Below, piece by piece: positions 29,765 to 42,466 of a stretch of DNA of 64,000 nucleotides. Origin of the DNA: Trileptium ribeirensis (lineage: Eukaryota; Nematoda; Enoplea; Enoplida; Thoracostomopsidae). Every line of letters begins with the position of its first letter. Position 1 is the first letter of the stretch. The notes under the pieces were generated by a model that did not search any database, was not told the origin of the DNA, and was given only the letters and a program-made list of their open reading frames with translations. Location: contig JASANE010000546.1 in the NCBI GenBank assembly GCA_030248225.1, forward strand, positions 36,411 to 100,410. The letters are read 5' to 3'. The translations under genes were made by a program, and so were the position numbers.

Positions 29765-30470
29765 ATCATTCCACTCGCGAGGGAAGCGAGCGAGTGGAAC
29801 GAGAATTTTCAATTTTGGCTTTGAAGGGGGGGTTGAGGAGGTCCTGTCTGTGTGTCTGTCGCACCTGGATCTCGATAACGGTTGGGCGGATTTTGATGCA
29901 AGCCCGTTCGAACCGCAATGGTCGAATTAGTGTAGTGACGGAACCCGATTTTTGATTTTTTTCCCGTGGGAAAATTTATGGGGCAAAATGACGTCATTTT
30001 GGCCCATTTTTCGGGCACCCCCTCCAGTTTTTGCGACTTTTCTCAATAAGTACACGAGGTATCCGCAAACTAATAGGCCTATTCCATGTAGCTTTACCAG
30101 GGCTTTCCAATGATATATAACAAGTTTTTCAACTAATTCCCAATCTGGAGTCTATAATCTTATAGTTGGCGCCAAATTTCATATTTGGTGAAAAGTCGTG
30201 GGAAATGCACCTAAATATTTTTTTGCACTTCTGGTTCATACTTGGCATAAAAAATGACGTTTTCGAAATTTTTGGTGAGAAGTTGTGGGAAAAGCACCTG
30301 AATGTGTGTTCATTGTTGGTTTTAGTGTCGGATATGGGGTTTTCTGGGCCGACAAGCTCATTGCGAATGTCAAAAATATTGTGTGGCAAATATTTTTCAC
30401 ACTTCTGCTTCGGGGGACTGTTCTCATCACTCGAATTCTGGCTCGCAAGCGAGCTTCACTGGTATTCATT
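29765..30470 (-). repeat. Interspersed repeat copy 2, inverted relative to copy 1
   Basis: Reverse complement of the repeat at 25394-26120. Its terminal word CACTCGCGAGGGAAGCGAGC is a hairpin-forming palindrome. The two copies face each other across about 3.6 kb, including an NCAM-like exon. Confidence 0.75.
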
Positions 30471-30607
30471 TAACCAAAATCAGCAGTGATATTGCTTTAA
30501 AATTTATATCTTTGTTGTATCACGCTTTTGTTTAAACGTTGTTTTTGAGCAATAACTTTCGTTACGGCATTTTTACACTGCATTGCACAATATTACTTAT
30601 TTTTCAG

Positions 30608-30739
30608 TATCAGGTCAGACAACAAAACTCCGTAATTTAGTGCCGGAGACAAGCTATTTTGCTCGATTCAAAGCTGTTAACCGAGCTGGTTCTTCCAATG
30701 CCACCTCATCTGTAGCCTTTACGACCACTGCAGCTGCAG
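30608..30739 (+). CDS. NCAM-like exon: second half of FnIII domain 1
   Basis: It begins after TTTTTCAG and ends before GTTAGT; phase 1 on both sides. It encodes LRNLVPETSYFARFKAVN and RAGSSN, the typical FnIII L-x-P-x-T-x-Y and N-x-x-G-x-S ending. Confidence 0.88.
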
Positions 30740-31500
30740 GTTAGTTCGTCTGGATTAGCCTTTTAATTGTTATACATTCCGTTTTTGATTGAAATTATTT
30801 TGGTACATGCAAAAGGGGAATTAGTATAATTGTTTTGAAAGCAGGATTATATTTTCTTGCGATTTTACATTGTTGTTAGTGTGAGTGAGCGTGAATATTT
30901 GTGTACAGTTTTTATCGTACTGGAAGTTACCCTGGTTTGGTGGCTACGATTATGGGCGACTCTAGGCTTAGCAAGATATTATTTTTTATCGAAATGCAAA
31001 ATATGTGAAACTTATTTAGTCGTTTATGGCTTTGTTGGCATGACATCTTGGTCCACATGTTAATAATGACAGATATTATAGTTATCGCCTGGCGGAATGT
31101 ACTGATTTGTGCAGTACTCGCCACAATTATTGACTGTCGCTTTAAGAGCGAGCGAGAGAACCAAAACAAATTATAATTTTAAAGTAAAATTATATTTTCC
31201 CACGAGCAAGTTGTAGGGGGACAACGGGCGAGCAGCAGTCAATAATAAATTGTTGCAAGTACTGCAGAAAACATTGATTAGGTTGTTCAATGCAGCTTCT
31301 ACGCATAATTAATATACTTGCTGCAAATGTGTACAATTATGTAGTTAATGGTTTTTGTTCTAATTGTGTTTGTATCCCATTTTCGGTTTGATTTATAAGT
31401 GTTTACGAAATATTTTTATTTTATCAATTAGGTGCAATTTTATAGTGTTAATTCGATTGCTCGATGCTTCTTTTAGACTATCTTTGTGTATTTTTTTCAG

Positions 31501-31658
31501 AGCCCGAAAAGCCGCAGTTTGTCGATGATATTTGGAGCGATGAAAACGGTAACAAAGTGCTCAAATGCCCAGCTCATGGTAATCCGTGCTTCATCCAATG
31601 GATCGAACCAGAGCATATGGGCTCGCAAATTACGGACTATGAAATACGTCATATTAAG
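31501..31658 (+). CDS. NCAM-like exon: first half of FnIII domain 2
   Basis: It begins after a long T tract and CAG (phase 1) and ends before GTGAAC (phase 0). It encodes EPEKPQFVDD at the domain start, CFIQWIEPE and ITDYEIRHIK, i.e. the Trp-bearing B strand and the Tyr of strand C. Confidence 0.88.
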
Positions 31659-32099
31659 GTGAACAAAGTAGTAATGGTTGTTTTGTGTGGTGATGTCACT
31701 TAATGTATCGACCCAGTTTTTGAGAACGATAAAATGTACAGGATCGAAATAATTCAATGGCGAATATTAATTTTTCTGGTATTTAATTGTTTAGCAGTAC
31801 AGTATCTTTACTGACACAACAATAAGTGTTAAACCATTGATTTCTCTTTTTAGCACAGTACTCGCAAAGCATGACTGTCGATCGACTGAGACTCGATCGA
31901 AAGAAACTTGTTCTAAAATAAAGTTTTTAATCGAATTTGAGCATATGAACTGTAACGAGCGAAGCGGAGAATTTTTCTTACCAACCGTACAGTGGTGAAA
32001 TTCCGTTACTGGGGTTACACTTATAATTCGACGCAAGAAAAGCTCTTCTCTCACCCCGAAAAAGCAGGCCGAAGGCTCGGGACAGGTCGTGAAGGGGTA

Positions 32100-33200
32100 A
32101 GAAAAATCACATTATTTATTGTATCTCGACAACTGTTGTAGATATCTAAGACAAATTGTTCTGATTTTGTAAAGCAAAGTAAACCTTTATAAGACTGTTG
32201 CTTTCTTTTATAAGACTAGAACACTTTGCTGCGCGGCTCTTTTAGGGTGTATAATTTGGGTTTAAGGGGGTTTTAAGTGACCCCCATAAATAGTTAAAAT
32301 CTCCGCAACCGGTCTAAGGTATATGGGTGTTTTAACCTAGTTTTGTGAAGTAATTTATTTTGTCATACATACAAATAGTATGCTGCTATTGTCATTATTT
32401 ACGGTGCCGGGTTGGGTCAAAATGGTTTGAATGGGTCCATTTTATCAAAAATACACGAAAAGCACAATTTTTATGTAAGCGCTCTTGCTATATGAGTATT
32501 ATTGGTCTTATATTGCGGAACAATTCATCCTCTGTGTCTACGTATCATGCTCTGTTATTTTCGATAATTACGCCGTAAGATTATGTGAATTGTTTCTTGG
32601 GACCCAAAATACACGAAAACGCCAATATATTGATTTTGTGAAGCAATTAATACTGTATTGCACACTACTAGTCCCTAAAAAGCAGGTATATAGCCTCAAC
32701 TATTCAAGCTACTTGGCTGATTTTGTAAGTTGATGCTCAACTGGGCTCTCCATTCGCTGAAAATTTTGCCGAGGGGAAATGAACCAGGGGGCCCATGGTT
32801 CCGAAACGGGGTGCTCGATATTGCCAGGGTGCATTTTGCCAAGAGAAAAACGGTTAAAAATCGTTTCAGAAACACTGCTAATACGCTTTTGAAGGAGAGA
32901 AAAGGGATTTTGAAGCAAATTTTCACAAAATTTGCGAAATTTTTAGCTTCAGAACGGAATTTGCTAACAAATTTTGATAAAAGTTTTTGTACTTTGGACC
33001 GATTGGAAACAAAAATTTTTCCAAGAGGCGGTGAACCGGGGGAAGTCCAAAATTTTACCAAGCGGCATAAACTGGGGGCACCTGTTCTGAACCGGGGGGA
33101 ACTGAAAATGCCACCCACAATTTGGAGAGCCCAGCAATACTAAGTTTCTCTAAATTACATATTCAACACTCAGAATCCACCGACGCTAAGATAAGCTGTT
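32100..33200 (+). repeat. Diverged interspersed repeat, copy 1, with nested MITE
   Basis: Shares words with 41660-42160 (GTAGATATCT, GGTATATGG, TGGGTCAAA, TCTCTAAATTACATAT, GACTCAGA or ACTCAGAA). It is split by the MITE at 32741-33134. No coding region is recognised. Confidence 0.5.
32741..33134. mobile_element. MITE with 12-bp perfect inverted ends
   Basis: 394 bp. It begins CTGGGCTCTCCA and ends with the exact complement TGGAGAGCCCAG. CAA occurs directly outside both ends, compatible with a 3-bp target duplication. Internal subterminal GC-rich stretches are also roughly inverted. No transposase is encoded; the superfamily is not clear to me. Confidence 0.75.
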
Positions 33201-33542
33201 AGTTTCAATACTAGATCGAGAATAGCTGGTGGCTCTTTCGAAATGAGCAGTCAATTCTGGCTTGTCCTGTAGTATGCTCGATTAATCAGCCAGATGTTTA
33301 GGGATTGTCTTTACAGCAAATACCATTTCGCAATAATTGAAACCCTGTTTTTACTATTTCTAAACAGATATCTAGGCATGCCCTATTCAGCTTATTAATC
33401 GTCTAAAGGGCAACAGTGTACTGCATAATTTATTGTTGTACGGAGATTTTTTCTGTAACATTTATTATTGCAATACGTGCAGGGGTTTGATACTTCTGTG
33501 TAAGTTAATTTTGGTCTCTTTTATTACGGTATCATGTTTTAG

Positions 33543-33765
33543 GTGAACCGCCACGACAATGGATCGTTCAGCGTTGTGCCGGGTGAAGACTATCGAACCG
33601 CCGAGTATAACGAAGGTCTGCCTGGTTCTGGTCAACCAATCAAAATCGACGTGGTTCTTGTTGCGGGTCTCGACGCGAATCAGTGGTACCGTGTCGAGTT
33701 GTATGCCAAAAACGAAATCGGTCGCTCGAAACCGTCCGATGTTAGGCATATCAAGACGGCGCCCG
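33543..33765 (+). CDS. NCAM-like exon: second half of FnIII domain 2
   Basis: It begins after ATGTTTTAG (phase 0) and ends before GTAAGC (phase 1). It encodes LDANQWYRVELYAKNEIG followed by RSKPSD, the closing strands of FnIII, and TAP at the exit. Confidence 0.88.
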
Positions 33766-34253
33766 GTAAGCTGTGCAGTGGAGACTCATGTGTATGTGTG
33801 TGCGCAGTTTTGATAGTTGCACTAGAGAATTGAGGGGGATTGGCGGGTTTAACGTGTAGTGTTTAGTTGCTAGGTAAAGACAAAACGAAGTGCATAAAAA
33901 CGAATGTAGGCGAGCGTAAACGACAACAGTTTCTTCGGAACAGCGGAAATCCGAAGGGATGCGGATTAGTAAATCAGAAAACACAACATTTTCATGAACC
34001 TTTCACAGTCCTTATAATGTAGTAACAACTAAATCGATTATTTTCGGCACATTTGAAAATTTTTAAAGATAACTGTCTCAATATCAGGATTTTAGGGTCC
34101 ATGTTTCAGATGATGTATGCAGTATGGATACACACAGTTACGATCAGAGTTAACCGTTCAAACATGAAATGAAATGGGCCTGTTACCTTTCATTAGAAAT
34201 ATAGTTCGATTGATCGCGATTAATGTAACCATGAGTTTGCGATGGTTTGTTCT

Positions 34254-34628
34254 TCTTGAAAAGACTATGGCACTTTTTGCCATCGCCACATACCCGAGTC
34301 GGGCATAAGGCGGTCACTGTCATTCTGACCTTACCCCTTGGCTCTGGAGCAGTGGTTACCCCTCACTGCTTAGGGGTTGTGGTATGATGGACAAATTTGT
34401 TCCGAGCTACCGCTACCCCATTGGGGCTGGTGTGAAACAGATGTTTTGTTCGACCACCCTCCACCAAAAACGGGGGGAGGGTCGGAACAAATGTTTATCC
34501 ATGATACCGTTATACCCTTGCCACAGTGTGAGGGATCACACACCCCAGGACGAGGGTAAAGCCGAAATATTTATAAGCCAGACGCGTTTACATGGCGATT
34601 TCGAAGAGTGTCATACCCTTATCAAGAA
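34254..34628. mobile_element. Foldback MITE, whole length one imperfect hairpin
   Basis: The outer ends CTTGAAAAGACTATGGCAC and GTGTCATACCCTTATCAAG are inverted partners, and the match continues inward through TTACCCCTTGG/TCCTGGGG, CCCTCAC/GTGAGGG, GGTATGATGGA/TCCATGATACC and TTTGTTCCGA/TCGGAACAAA to a centre near 34441. No target duplication is obvious. Confidence 0.7.
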
Positions 34629-35121
34629 ATCACCATGTGTGCTCTTGATGTAACGAATTACGATTACTTTAAAATGGCATAGTCATCGTTTAAACTTAGT
34701 TCGACCGAATTTTTTTCTGCTGACGAGCCTTGCATCGGTTTGACAGCATAAATCTGGCTTATTTACAAAATTTGTCGTTTATTTGTATGCCCGGAGTGTA
34801 ATATCAATTATAGCAATTATTGGTGTTTTGGTTTCACGACGTGCTTCCAGGGTACTGCATAACCGATACTGACTTTCCAAAGCGCCGGGGGACCTGTAGG
34901 CCCCAGCTCGAACTGGGAGCGAGAAATTGGGTCAGTCCCAGCTGAAATGATGGGACTGGAAGATGCGAAAATATAATGTAATGATTCACCGTTAAATGTA
35001 ATTTCAGCAAAAATTGGTTGACAAGTTGGATTTAACATGCAGACATCTCTTGCGTCGTTTCTGAAATCATATTGATTAACAGTTTTATTGTTTTTCGCTG
35101 AAAAATTTGAAATTTCGAAGT

Positions 35122-35395
35122 TGGGGCGCCCGCCTGTTCAAGCCAAGGGTCCCAGCTCTCTGTTCAAGCCAAGGTAAAGTCCAGCATTCATGCCCACCTG
35201 ACAACATTTTCAGCCAGTAGAGAAGCCAGTATATTATGTTTTTGCTTTTTCTGTCAAGCTGGGGCGCCCGCCTGTTCAAGCCAAGGGCCCCAGCCCTCTG
35301 TTCAAGCCAAGGTAAAGTCCAGCATTCATGCCCACCTGACAACATTTTCAGCCAGTAGAGAAGCCAGTATATTATGTTTTTGCTTTTTCTGTCAT
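35122..35395. repeat. Two tandem copies of a 138-bp unit
   Basis: Each unit begins TGGGGCGCCCGCCTGTTCAA and ends CTTTTTCTGTCA. The copies are nearly identical. Within each unit TGTTCAAGCCAAGG occurs twice. Confidence 0.92.
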
Positions 35396-36187
35396 ACTAT
35401 TTTGATAAAACTTTATTGACTTGTGACTGATTTAACGAATTTTTTGTGCAAACGAATATCTATGGATTGATATTTCTTTCAGTTTCATCTACGTTCGAAT
35501 TTATGTGCTCTTAATTTTGATTGTAATTGTACAACTCCAATATATACAGCTGCTGTCTTTACTAGCTCCATTTGATCCTATGGCCCTGAATGTGCTGTGC
35601 TAAATATAAAGATGATATGGGTCAGAATAACAGAGTGTTAAATTGCCATCAGTGGAATAAGATTCTGGATATAAAGTTTAGGTTGATATGAGTACCTATG
35701 TATGAGCAAACCTAAGCTGCGCCACGTACCATCCTCTTTTGTCAAAAGCAAATGCGATTCCGTTGTTCACTGAACACGGATATCATTTTTATATAAAAGA
35801 ACATAAATTACTCCATTTTATATTTCATACATTATAATTTGATAATGTTCGCGTGCACATTGGTGTTAAAGTACACGGGCCGAATTGCATTCGCTAATGA
35901 TGTTATGGAACAGAAAAATGTCGAAATTGATATGGCTATTGAAATCCGAACTTTGTGTTATAATAACGTTTTGTAAATGGTGTCAAAAGAGGATGGTTGG
36001 CGGCGCATCTCAAGTTTACTACTGCACTACAGTTCAATGGGCCCCTAGTGTCATGTTCGTTTCTTGTGACGATTTCATGCACTCGAAATTTTTTGCAGTT
36101 ACTGTTTATTGCAGGGATATTAGCGTCTTCGAGTCACTAAAACATCAATACCGCGGTGCCAGTAGGTCTTATAAGATTTTGTTATAG

Positions 36188-36497
36188 CCTATACAAGCAA
36201 CGCAGCCGCATCGGGTGGAAGCGGTATGGTCAACGGACGGACGTCCACAACGATGACAACAACAAAAACAGCCGCTGTTCGTCTGACGACCGGTGCGATC
36301 GTTGCAATTGTTGCTGCCTCAATCATTGGCGTTATTCTAGTAATTGATGGCGCTTGCTATGCGCTAAATGGATGTGGCTTGTTGATGTGCATTTGTGTTC
36401 ACGCTTGCGGGAAAACACCACCCAGACTTTTGACTACGGCCAAGCAAGAGAAAGAGGCCGCCGGCGCTCTTGCTGTCGAGCAGGGAATTCCGCTTAG
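36188..36497 (+). CDS. NCAM-like exon: transmembrane segment and juxtamembrane tail
   Basis: It begins after TTGTTATAG (phase 1) and ends before GTACAT (phase 2). A Ser/Thr-rich stalk (STTMTTTKTA) leads to a hydrophobic segment (GAIVAIVAASIIGVILVI), then a Cys-rich juxtamembrane stretch (CGLLMCICVHACGK) typical of NCAM, where the cysteines are palmitoylation candidates, and a charged tail start (AKQEKEAAGA). Confidence 0.88.
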
Positions 36498-39400
36498 GTA
36501 CATAGAGCAGTTTTTTCTCATTTTGGTTTAAGCGTAGCTGCTACTACAATAATATGATAATATGACAATTATTTTGTTAAAATCAATTTGGAGAAGAACA
36601 ATATTTCGGGGAGAGTGAGTGTCCGTCGTGCGTAACAGCTTCTGTCTAGTCGGTCGGTGTGCCAAATTTCTAGGTGAAGTTTTTTGTGCGGCGCTTTAAT
36701 ATACTTGTCCTTGTGTTCCTCGTGTAGAAATAGTGTTGTGTTCTACTTATAGTGTTTCTTTAAAATTAACTATCATGGCCTGGTGCTAGGGTTATTTCGT
36801 GTCGCTGTGCAAAGTTTCGTTTTAAACTAATCGCGATGTTACCGGATCGCAAGAACGAACACGTTTCGATATAAATTTTTCAAACGAACAGCTTTTTTTC
36901 AAAAAGTTTTGGGCTTTTTGAACTTTTGCCGTAGCAACAAGCACCCAAGGCGCGCGGAAAATTTTCGATGAATTGACAAAAATTGCGTTAAGTTTGGGAA
37001 AAATTGGCAAAATATGTAGCAAAAATAGGAGAAATTAGATAAAGGTTGGGGTGTGGGGGAATTTTAGCAGAACAGAAGTTATGAGTTCTTAAAATTTATA
37101 AAATCCCCCGCCTGAAAACATGTTGCCCGGAACTTGGACACCTACGAGAGTGCTTTTCACATGGAAGTGCTCAGTATTTGCATGAATATAAAGTATCAGA
37201 ATATGTAAGAAAGGAAGCGAGATGCTGGAAGCGGCGTAAATTTTAAGCACTGGTTCACGATAACTAAATTTTGATATGAAATATTTAACTTAAGTACTCA
37301 GCGGACATGATTTCGCCATGGTAGGACTCTATTTTAAAACAATTTTTATGGATTTTCAAGTTTTTAAAACGTACGTCCGGACTCGTTTGAAAGACAAAAT
37401 ATTATTACTCGGACCTTGAGTTTTCGACCAAAACTACGCAAAAAGCTTCACTTTATTTGCATACGTATTCTGCTGGCTTCTCCAGGTTTTGGAAATTTTT
37501 CCTTTATATTTGAATTTTTTCAATTCTATTTATTATCTTATTTGTTATTTTTCAAATTTTGGGTTTTTTTCGCATCCCACCACACATTCTAGAGAACAAC
37601 ATTTCAACGAAGATATATTTACATTAAGCGGGGCTGTATTGTCTCGCGTAAGCGGTCAAAGTAGCGCGTTTGCAATCCGGTGTGTCCAAATGTACATTGC
37701 GGTACCCGTACCAGAGGGCTATCAAGCTTGCGAGGATGGTTTATAATTGCTTCGCGAAAAGTGGATTGGTCGAAAAAATGCCAAAAACCAGGAATATTCA
37801 TTTTTTTGGTTGGTGTAATGCCTAAAACCTTACGGGAGAACTTTTAATGCCTGACCAAATTCTCGTGTTTGGATGTAGTCTATCTCTGCTACCAATTTTC
37901 ATTGAAAGCAGTTGAATAAGGACAAGAAAGTTCCGCTGGTGTTTAACATAATAATTGCTACCACTAAAATTTTTGTAACGAAAGACACAAAGGAATATGG
38001 CCTAGATATTTATTGTGGCGCATAAACCCGCTCGGCTACACAACCGCAACGGACTAATAAGAGTAATAATGGACAAGCATAATATATGGATATCAGCTCT
38101 TATGCGGATATTATCTGCGGCTGTTGGGTTATAGTATGTTGCATAAATAGATATGACGTACACAAAATTATCTATTCGTTTTTGCCAAGAATCCATTATT
38201 AAATTTCGTGTTAGACTATGACATCGTACTATTGCGTAGTACTAGTAGTTACAAGAAAATCAGTGTTGAACGTAAACACGAGCTTTGATTTAAAATTAGA
38301 TTTTATAGTACTTTTATATGCCCCTACAAACTGGAGCTGTTAGACTGAAACTTATATATAATAGCAGATTTTTTTGTGGAAGAGCCACGATGCGCAGCCA
38401 TTCCAGTAAAAATTTGCGCAGCTATTCCGAAGTTATATAAGCCTTAAAACCACAATATTCTCGCTAACTTGTGACTGATTTAGTTTGAAGGAGAAGTAAT
38501 ACTTTTTCCTACTTCTGCTCCACTGTGGAAAAACTAATTAAAATAATGTGATTGCCTTATAATGGGGTAGCTAACCTAGGAGAACTAGGACCGGTGCCGG
38601 TAGTATAGAGGGGTGAGGAGTTTTGACATTAGGTGTTATAATGAATGGCTCGTGGTCTCTTGGTGGTTATTTCTCGCATTAGCTGTACCACTAGTTATTT
38701 GTTGATTGCACTCACTTGCTTAGGAGGTTAGCTGGTGTTGTAGTTGCACTGACTGGATTGTTAATAATAATATTATCCTTGGTGTTGTACATCTGTAGCG
38801 CCTATCCCTTCCGAGATTTTTAATAGAAATCTAGCCCTTTAAGGAATGCCTAAAATTCTGCTGCAGCTGTCGAATCATCGGTTTTTGCTTCTTATCAGCA
38901 GTGTAATTATTTTTTATTTTGTAGTTGTTTCGGTTTGTTAAAAATTGGCACAGTTTATATAGTAGTAGCGTTCATTGTATCAAGTATGGTATTAAATTAT
39001 TGAAAATTTAAGTTGTAAATACGGTATTGCAAGTATAGGAAAATCATAAGCTTTTAAATTGTACGTTTAGCGTGATGATTTTTGTGCGATAGCGGTTACA
39101 GCGGCTGTATTTGGATTCTGAGCTGTGATTTTCATTCTGTCACACTTTCGGTTATTACTTCTTAATCATGCTATTTCTTTCTTTTTTTAACATAGAACCA
39201 TAACTATTTGGGTACAGTCTTTCGCAAAAATAAGTGCAAAATCACAATCAGTCGAAATTTTATAAATTTAAAATTTATTTTGTAATTGCGCCAAAGTCAA
39301 AATCATACGTATTTTTGATCTCGTGGGTCCATTGAAAACAGTTTGACCGAGATCCTGCATCGTAAAAGAACCAAACAGCAAAGCATTATATACGACTTTC

Positions 39401-39970
39401 GGAGCTTTTTTGCCCTAGAAATTCAGTCTAATTTGACTAAACTGCCAGATGTCGAGACATAATTTGTAATGTGTTTTGAGTCTAACTGAAGGGTACAATA
39501 TAGAGATTTTAAGCTTTCGAGTGAATTATCGCCTAAATCAATCCGCCTAGCCCAAGTTGAGCTATGCTTGTCAACCCTAAAAACCACCGTGTAAATTTAC
39601 GCTGTGGCCAGTGAGAATTCTTTGCTGTGCTCGTTCAACTAGCTACACTCAGAATTCATTTATGTGAATGTGATATACGTTAAGGACCGCATTCGTGCAA
39701 GGAAATTCGCCAAAATTCTGTTCGGTCACTAGGTAAAATTTCTGGCACTTGGATTTGATTGTCCTCAATTTTTCGTTGTTAAAAAACCGAACGAAATTCA
39801 GCGTTTTTTCATAACAATGTTTGCGATTTTATAATGGTTGGTGGGGTTGCCTTAAATTTACTCACGCATAATCTTTTTTATTTTATCGTTTACTACTTGG
39901 GTCACGAGAATGTTTTATCAAAAACCCGAAAGCCCGCAGTTATATTTAACAACCCGCCGGCCCAGTCCTC

Positions 39971-40312
39971 TGGCTTCTCCCTAAGCTCCAAAATCAAGGG
40001 GGGATGAGCTGGGGGAACGGTCGACAAGGGGGATTTTCGAATTTATACATACATATACATATAATTATATATATTAAGGTGTATATATATAATATATATA
40101 ATTGTATATTTTATATACACTTTTCCGTATATTTAGGTACGTATATAATAGTAGTAGTAGTAGTATTATGAAACGAAAAGCATTAATATCAAATTATTTT
40201 ACCGCTAAAGGTTCAGGAAAAAATTTAAGGGGGGATGAGCTGAGGGAAGTCGGTCCGAATGGGGGGAGGTCAAAGAAGGGGGCACCCCTCCCCCCCCTTT
40301 AGGGAGAAGCCA
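39971..40312. mobile_element. MITE-like element with inverted ends TGGCTTCTCCCT
   Basis: The 12-bp terminal words are exact complements. Inside, the phrase AAGGGGGGATGAGCT occurs twice around a TA/TAG microsatellite (about 40030-40166). No target duplication or coding region seen. The phrase GGGGGGATGAGC recurs near 45965 and, inverted, near 61210. Confidence 0.55.
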
Positions 40313-41205
40313 AGTTCCAATTACAGAGAACAGTTTACGACCCGACAGTGTGAATTTATTGAGGTTTCCCTGTACAGCCGCAAACGCTAACATGTGTTTG
40401 TTAAGTGAGATAGATTCTTGCTAATATTACACCATATTTATAAAATCATAGTATGAAACTGCCGATTGTTTGTCCTTGAATGTCTTGGAAAATTCGGCAA
40501 ATTCACTCTTCATAAGCCCCAGGCACCCGGTGTCTTCGATGATCATTCGAAAAATTCTTAATTCTTTTCGACATGTGTTCGATTTTTTTTCGCGTTTTTC
40601 AGAAAGTATTCGACAGTAATTTCTGGCGATTACTGGTGTTGCATTATTCACTCACAGCGATGCAACAAATTGATGCGATACACGAAAATTGAGATGTATT
40701 TTGCGCAGTTTGGGAACCTCCACTTTGCGAATCTCAGTGTTTGTTAAATTTTCTCAATGTCGTTTCCCCCCACTCACCCAAAAAACCCATGTTTAACTGA
40801 ACCCATAATTTGTTAATCACCCTAAATTATGTTTTCTGTATATATACTTGTTTTATATAAATTAATTATTGCTATTTCTAGTGCTAAAACACTGTTTTAT
40901 TTGACTCAAAATCTTTGTACGAGAGGTAAAGTACCTGAAAATGGAGAAAAATTTCATTCTGATCCTACCGCCATTTTTGAAATTATATTTTCCGGAGGCC
41001 AAATTATAACCGATTTTTGCACGACATATTTCTGAACGCATTTTGATCTATTCGTTGATTGATTGCGTAGTTTGCATTCAAAAAACTATTTTATTCCAAA
41101 CCTTTTTGTATTATCCGTTATTAACTAGCTGAATTCTGAGTGTAGTGATTGTGGAAAAAGCGAATCGAAGAGCTTATTCTTACCGGCCACAACTGTGGTG
41201 CATTC

Positions 41206-41557
41206 TAGAGGTGAGAACGGGCTTGGATTTCAATTCCCAGCCCGTTTGCCTAGGCGCCTAAGCCCGGCCCGTTCTCTCCGAGATCAAGGCCCGGCCCGTT
41301 TGGTAAAATTTCTACGCAAGGCCCGGCCCGGCTTGTTTCGCTACTATATCAGCAACTTATCTTTTCGAAACTGTGTAGTACAAGTAAAAATAAACGATAA
41401 AAAGTGCTATTTCTCGCAATGGCAAAACGGGCCGGGTCGGGCTTTTTCCAAACAAACTCGGCCCGGCCCGTTGCTTCCAAGATTGGGGCCCGGCCCGTTT
41501 GCTATCTTGAGTAGGCCCGGCCAGAGGGCCGAACTTGGGCTATACTTCTCACTTCTA
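41206..41557. mobile_element. hAT-type MITE rich in GGCCCGGCCCG
   Basis: 352 bp. It begins TAGAGGTGAGAA, and its end is the complement of TAGAAGTGAGAA. The exact 8-bp duplication GTGCATTC flanks both ends. Inside are multiple GGCCCGGCCCGTT words in inverted order, a look shared by several hAT MITE families. Confidence 0.9.
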
Positions 41558-41659
41558 GTGCATTCTTTCAATGCCATTTTAATAGGTGTTTTTATAACTC
41601 GGAATTGGCTGGGCGGGTTGATTCAACCGTTAGAGCATTTGAAAGTTTGATATATCTTC

Positions 41660-42160
41660 ATTTGTGCCTTTTAGTTTGGCGCGAAGCCCTTTTCCAACAT
41701 CTCCCCCCCGGCCGAAAAAGCGGTACAAGGGGCTCACGTCGGACCCTGGAGAGGTCCAAGAATGACGTTACTTTGTAACGTAACTCCACAACCGGTGTAG
41801 ATATCTGGTCAACATAGGCTCATTTTATAGACCAAAATAAGCTTTTATGAAATTATACACAATGCTTTGCTCCGCGATTCTCTTATGACGTCGGAGTTGG
41901 GTCAAACGGGTTTTAAAATGGGCCCATGAGACTTAAAATACCCGAAAATAGTAATATCTCCGTACCACTCAGAAAGGTATATGGCTGTGTTGGTCTCATT
42001 TTGAAATGCAATTTACCCCTATGGAAAAATCGCTGATATTCGGTAGCTCATTTTATAATTGAATGCTCAATATATGTAGCTGTGTATGTCTCTAAATTAC
42101 ATATATCCAAGACTCAGAGTCAGTTGGCGATAAGACACACTATTAGTACATACATAACAC
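41660..42160 (+). repeat. Diverged interspersed repeat, copy 2
   Basis: Diverged partner of 32100-33200, in the same orientation and without the nested MITE. No coding region. Confidence 0.5.
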
Positions 42161-42218
42161 GCAAGTAAGTAGCGCCGGTGTCACAACTTTGGAACTGCAT
42201 ATGTATTAATAGCTTCTA

Positions 42219-42466
42219 CACTCAAAATACATTTTGTGAAATTTAAAAGAAATTTCTTTGAATTTTGCACCACCAGATATTCTTTTAAAATTCAAAGAAA
42301 TATTCCTTGAAATTTCAAAAAATTATCTGAATTTTCAAAGATATGTTATTCTTAAAAAACAATTGTTTGAGTTTCAAGGAATGTTTCTTTGAATTTTAAA
42401 AGAACATCAGGTGGTGCAAAATTCAAAGAAATTTCTTTTAAATTTTACAGAAACTTATTTTCAGTG
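42219..42466. mobile_element. MITE with long inverted ends (CACTNAAAAT...)
   Basis: About 248 bp. Both ends read CACT(C/G)AAAAT and then share about 40 bp including TTTAAAAGAAATTTCTTTG and GCACCACC in inverted orientation. The middle is made of AAATTCAAAGAAA words. No target duplication is certain. Confidence 0.75.

Noticed and set aside
35085..35345. 86-codon minus-strand frame with a repeated motif
   Set aside because: The internal repetition is the 138-bp tandem duplication translated; no sign of coding selection.
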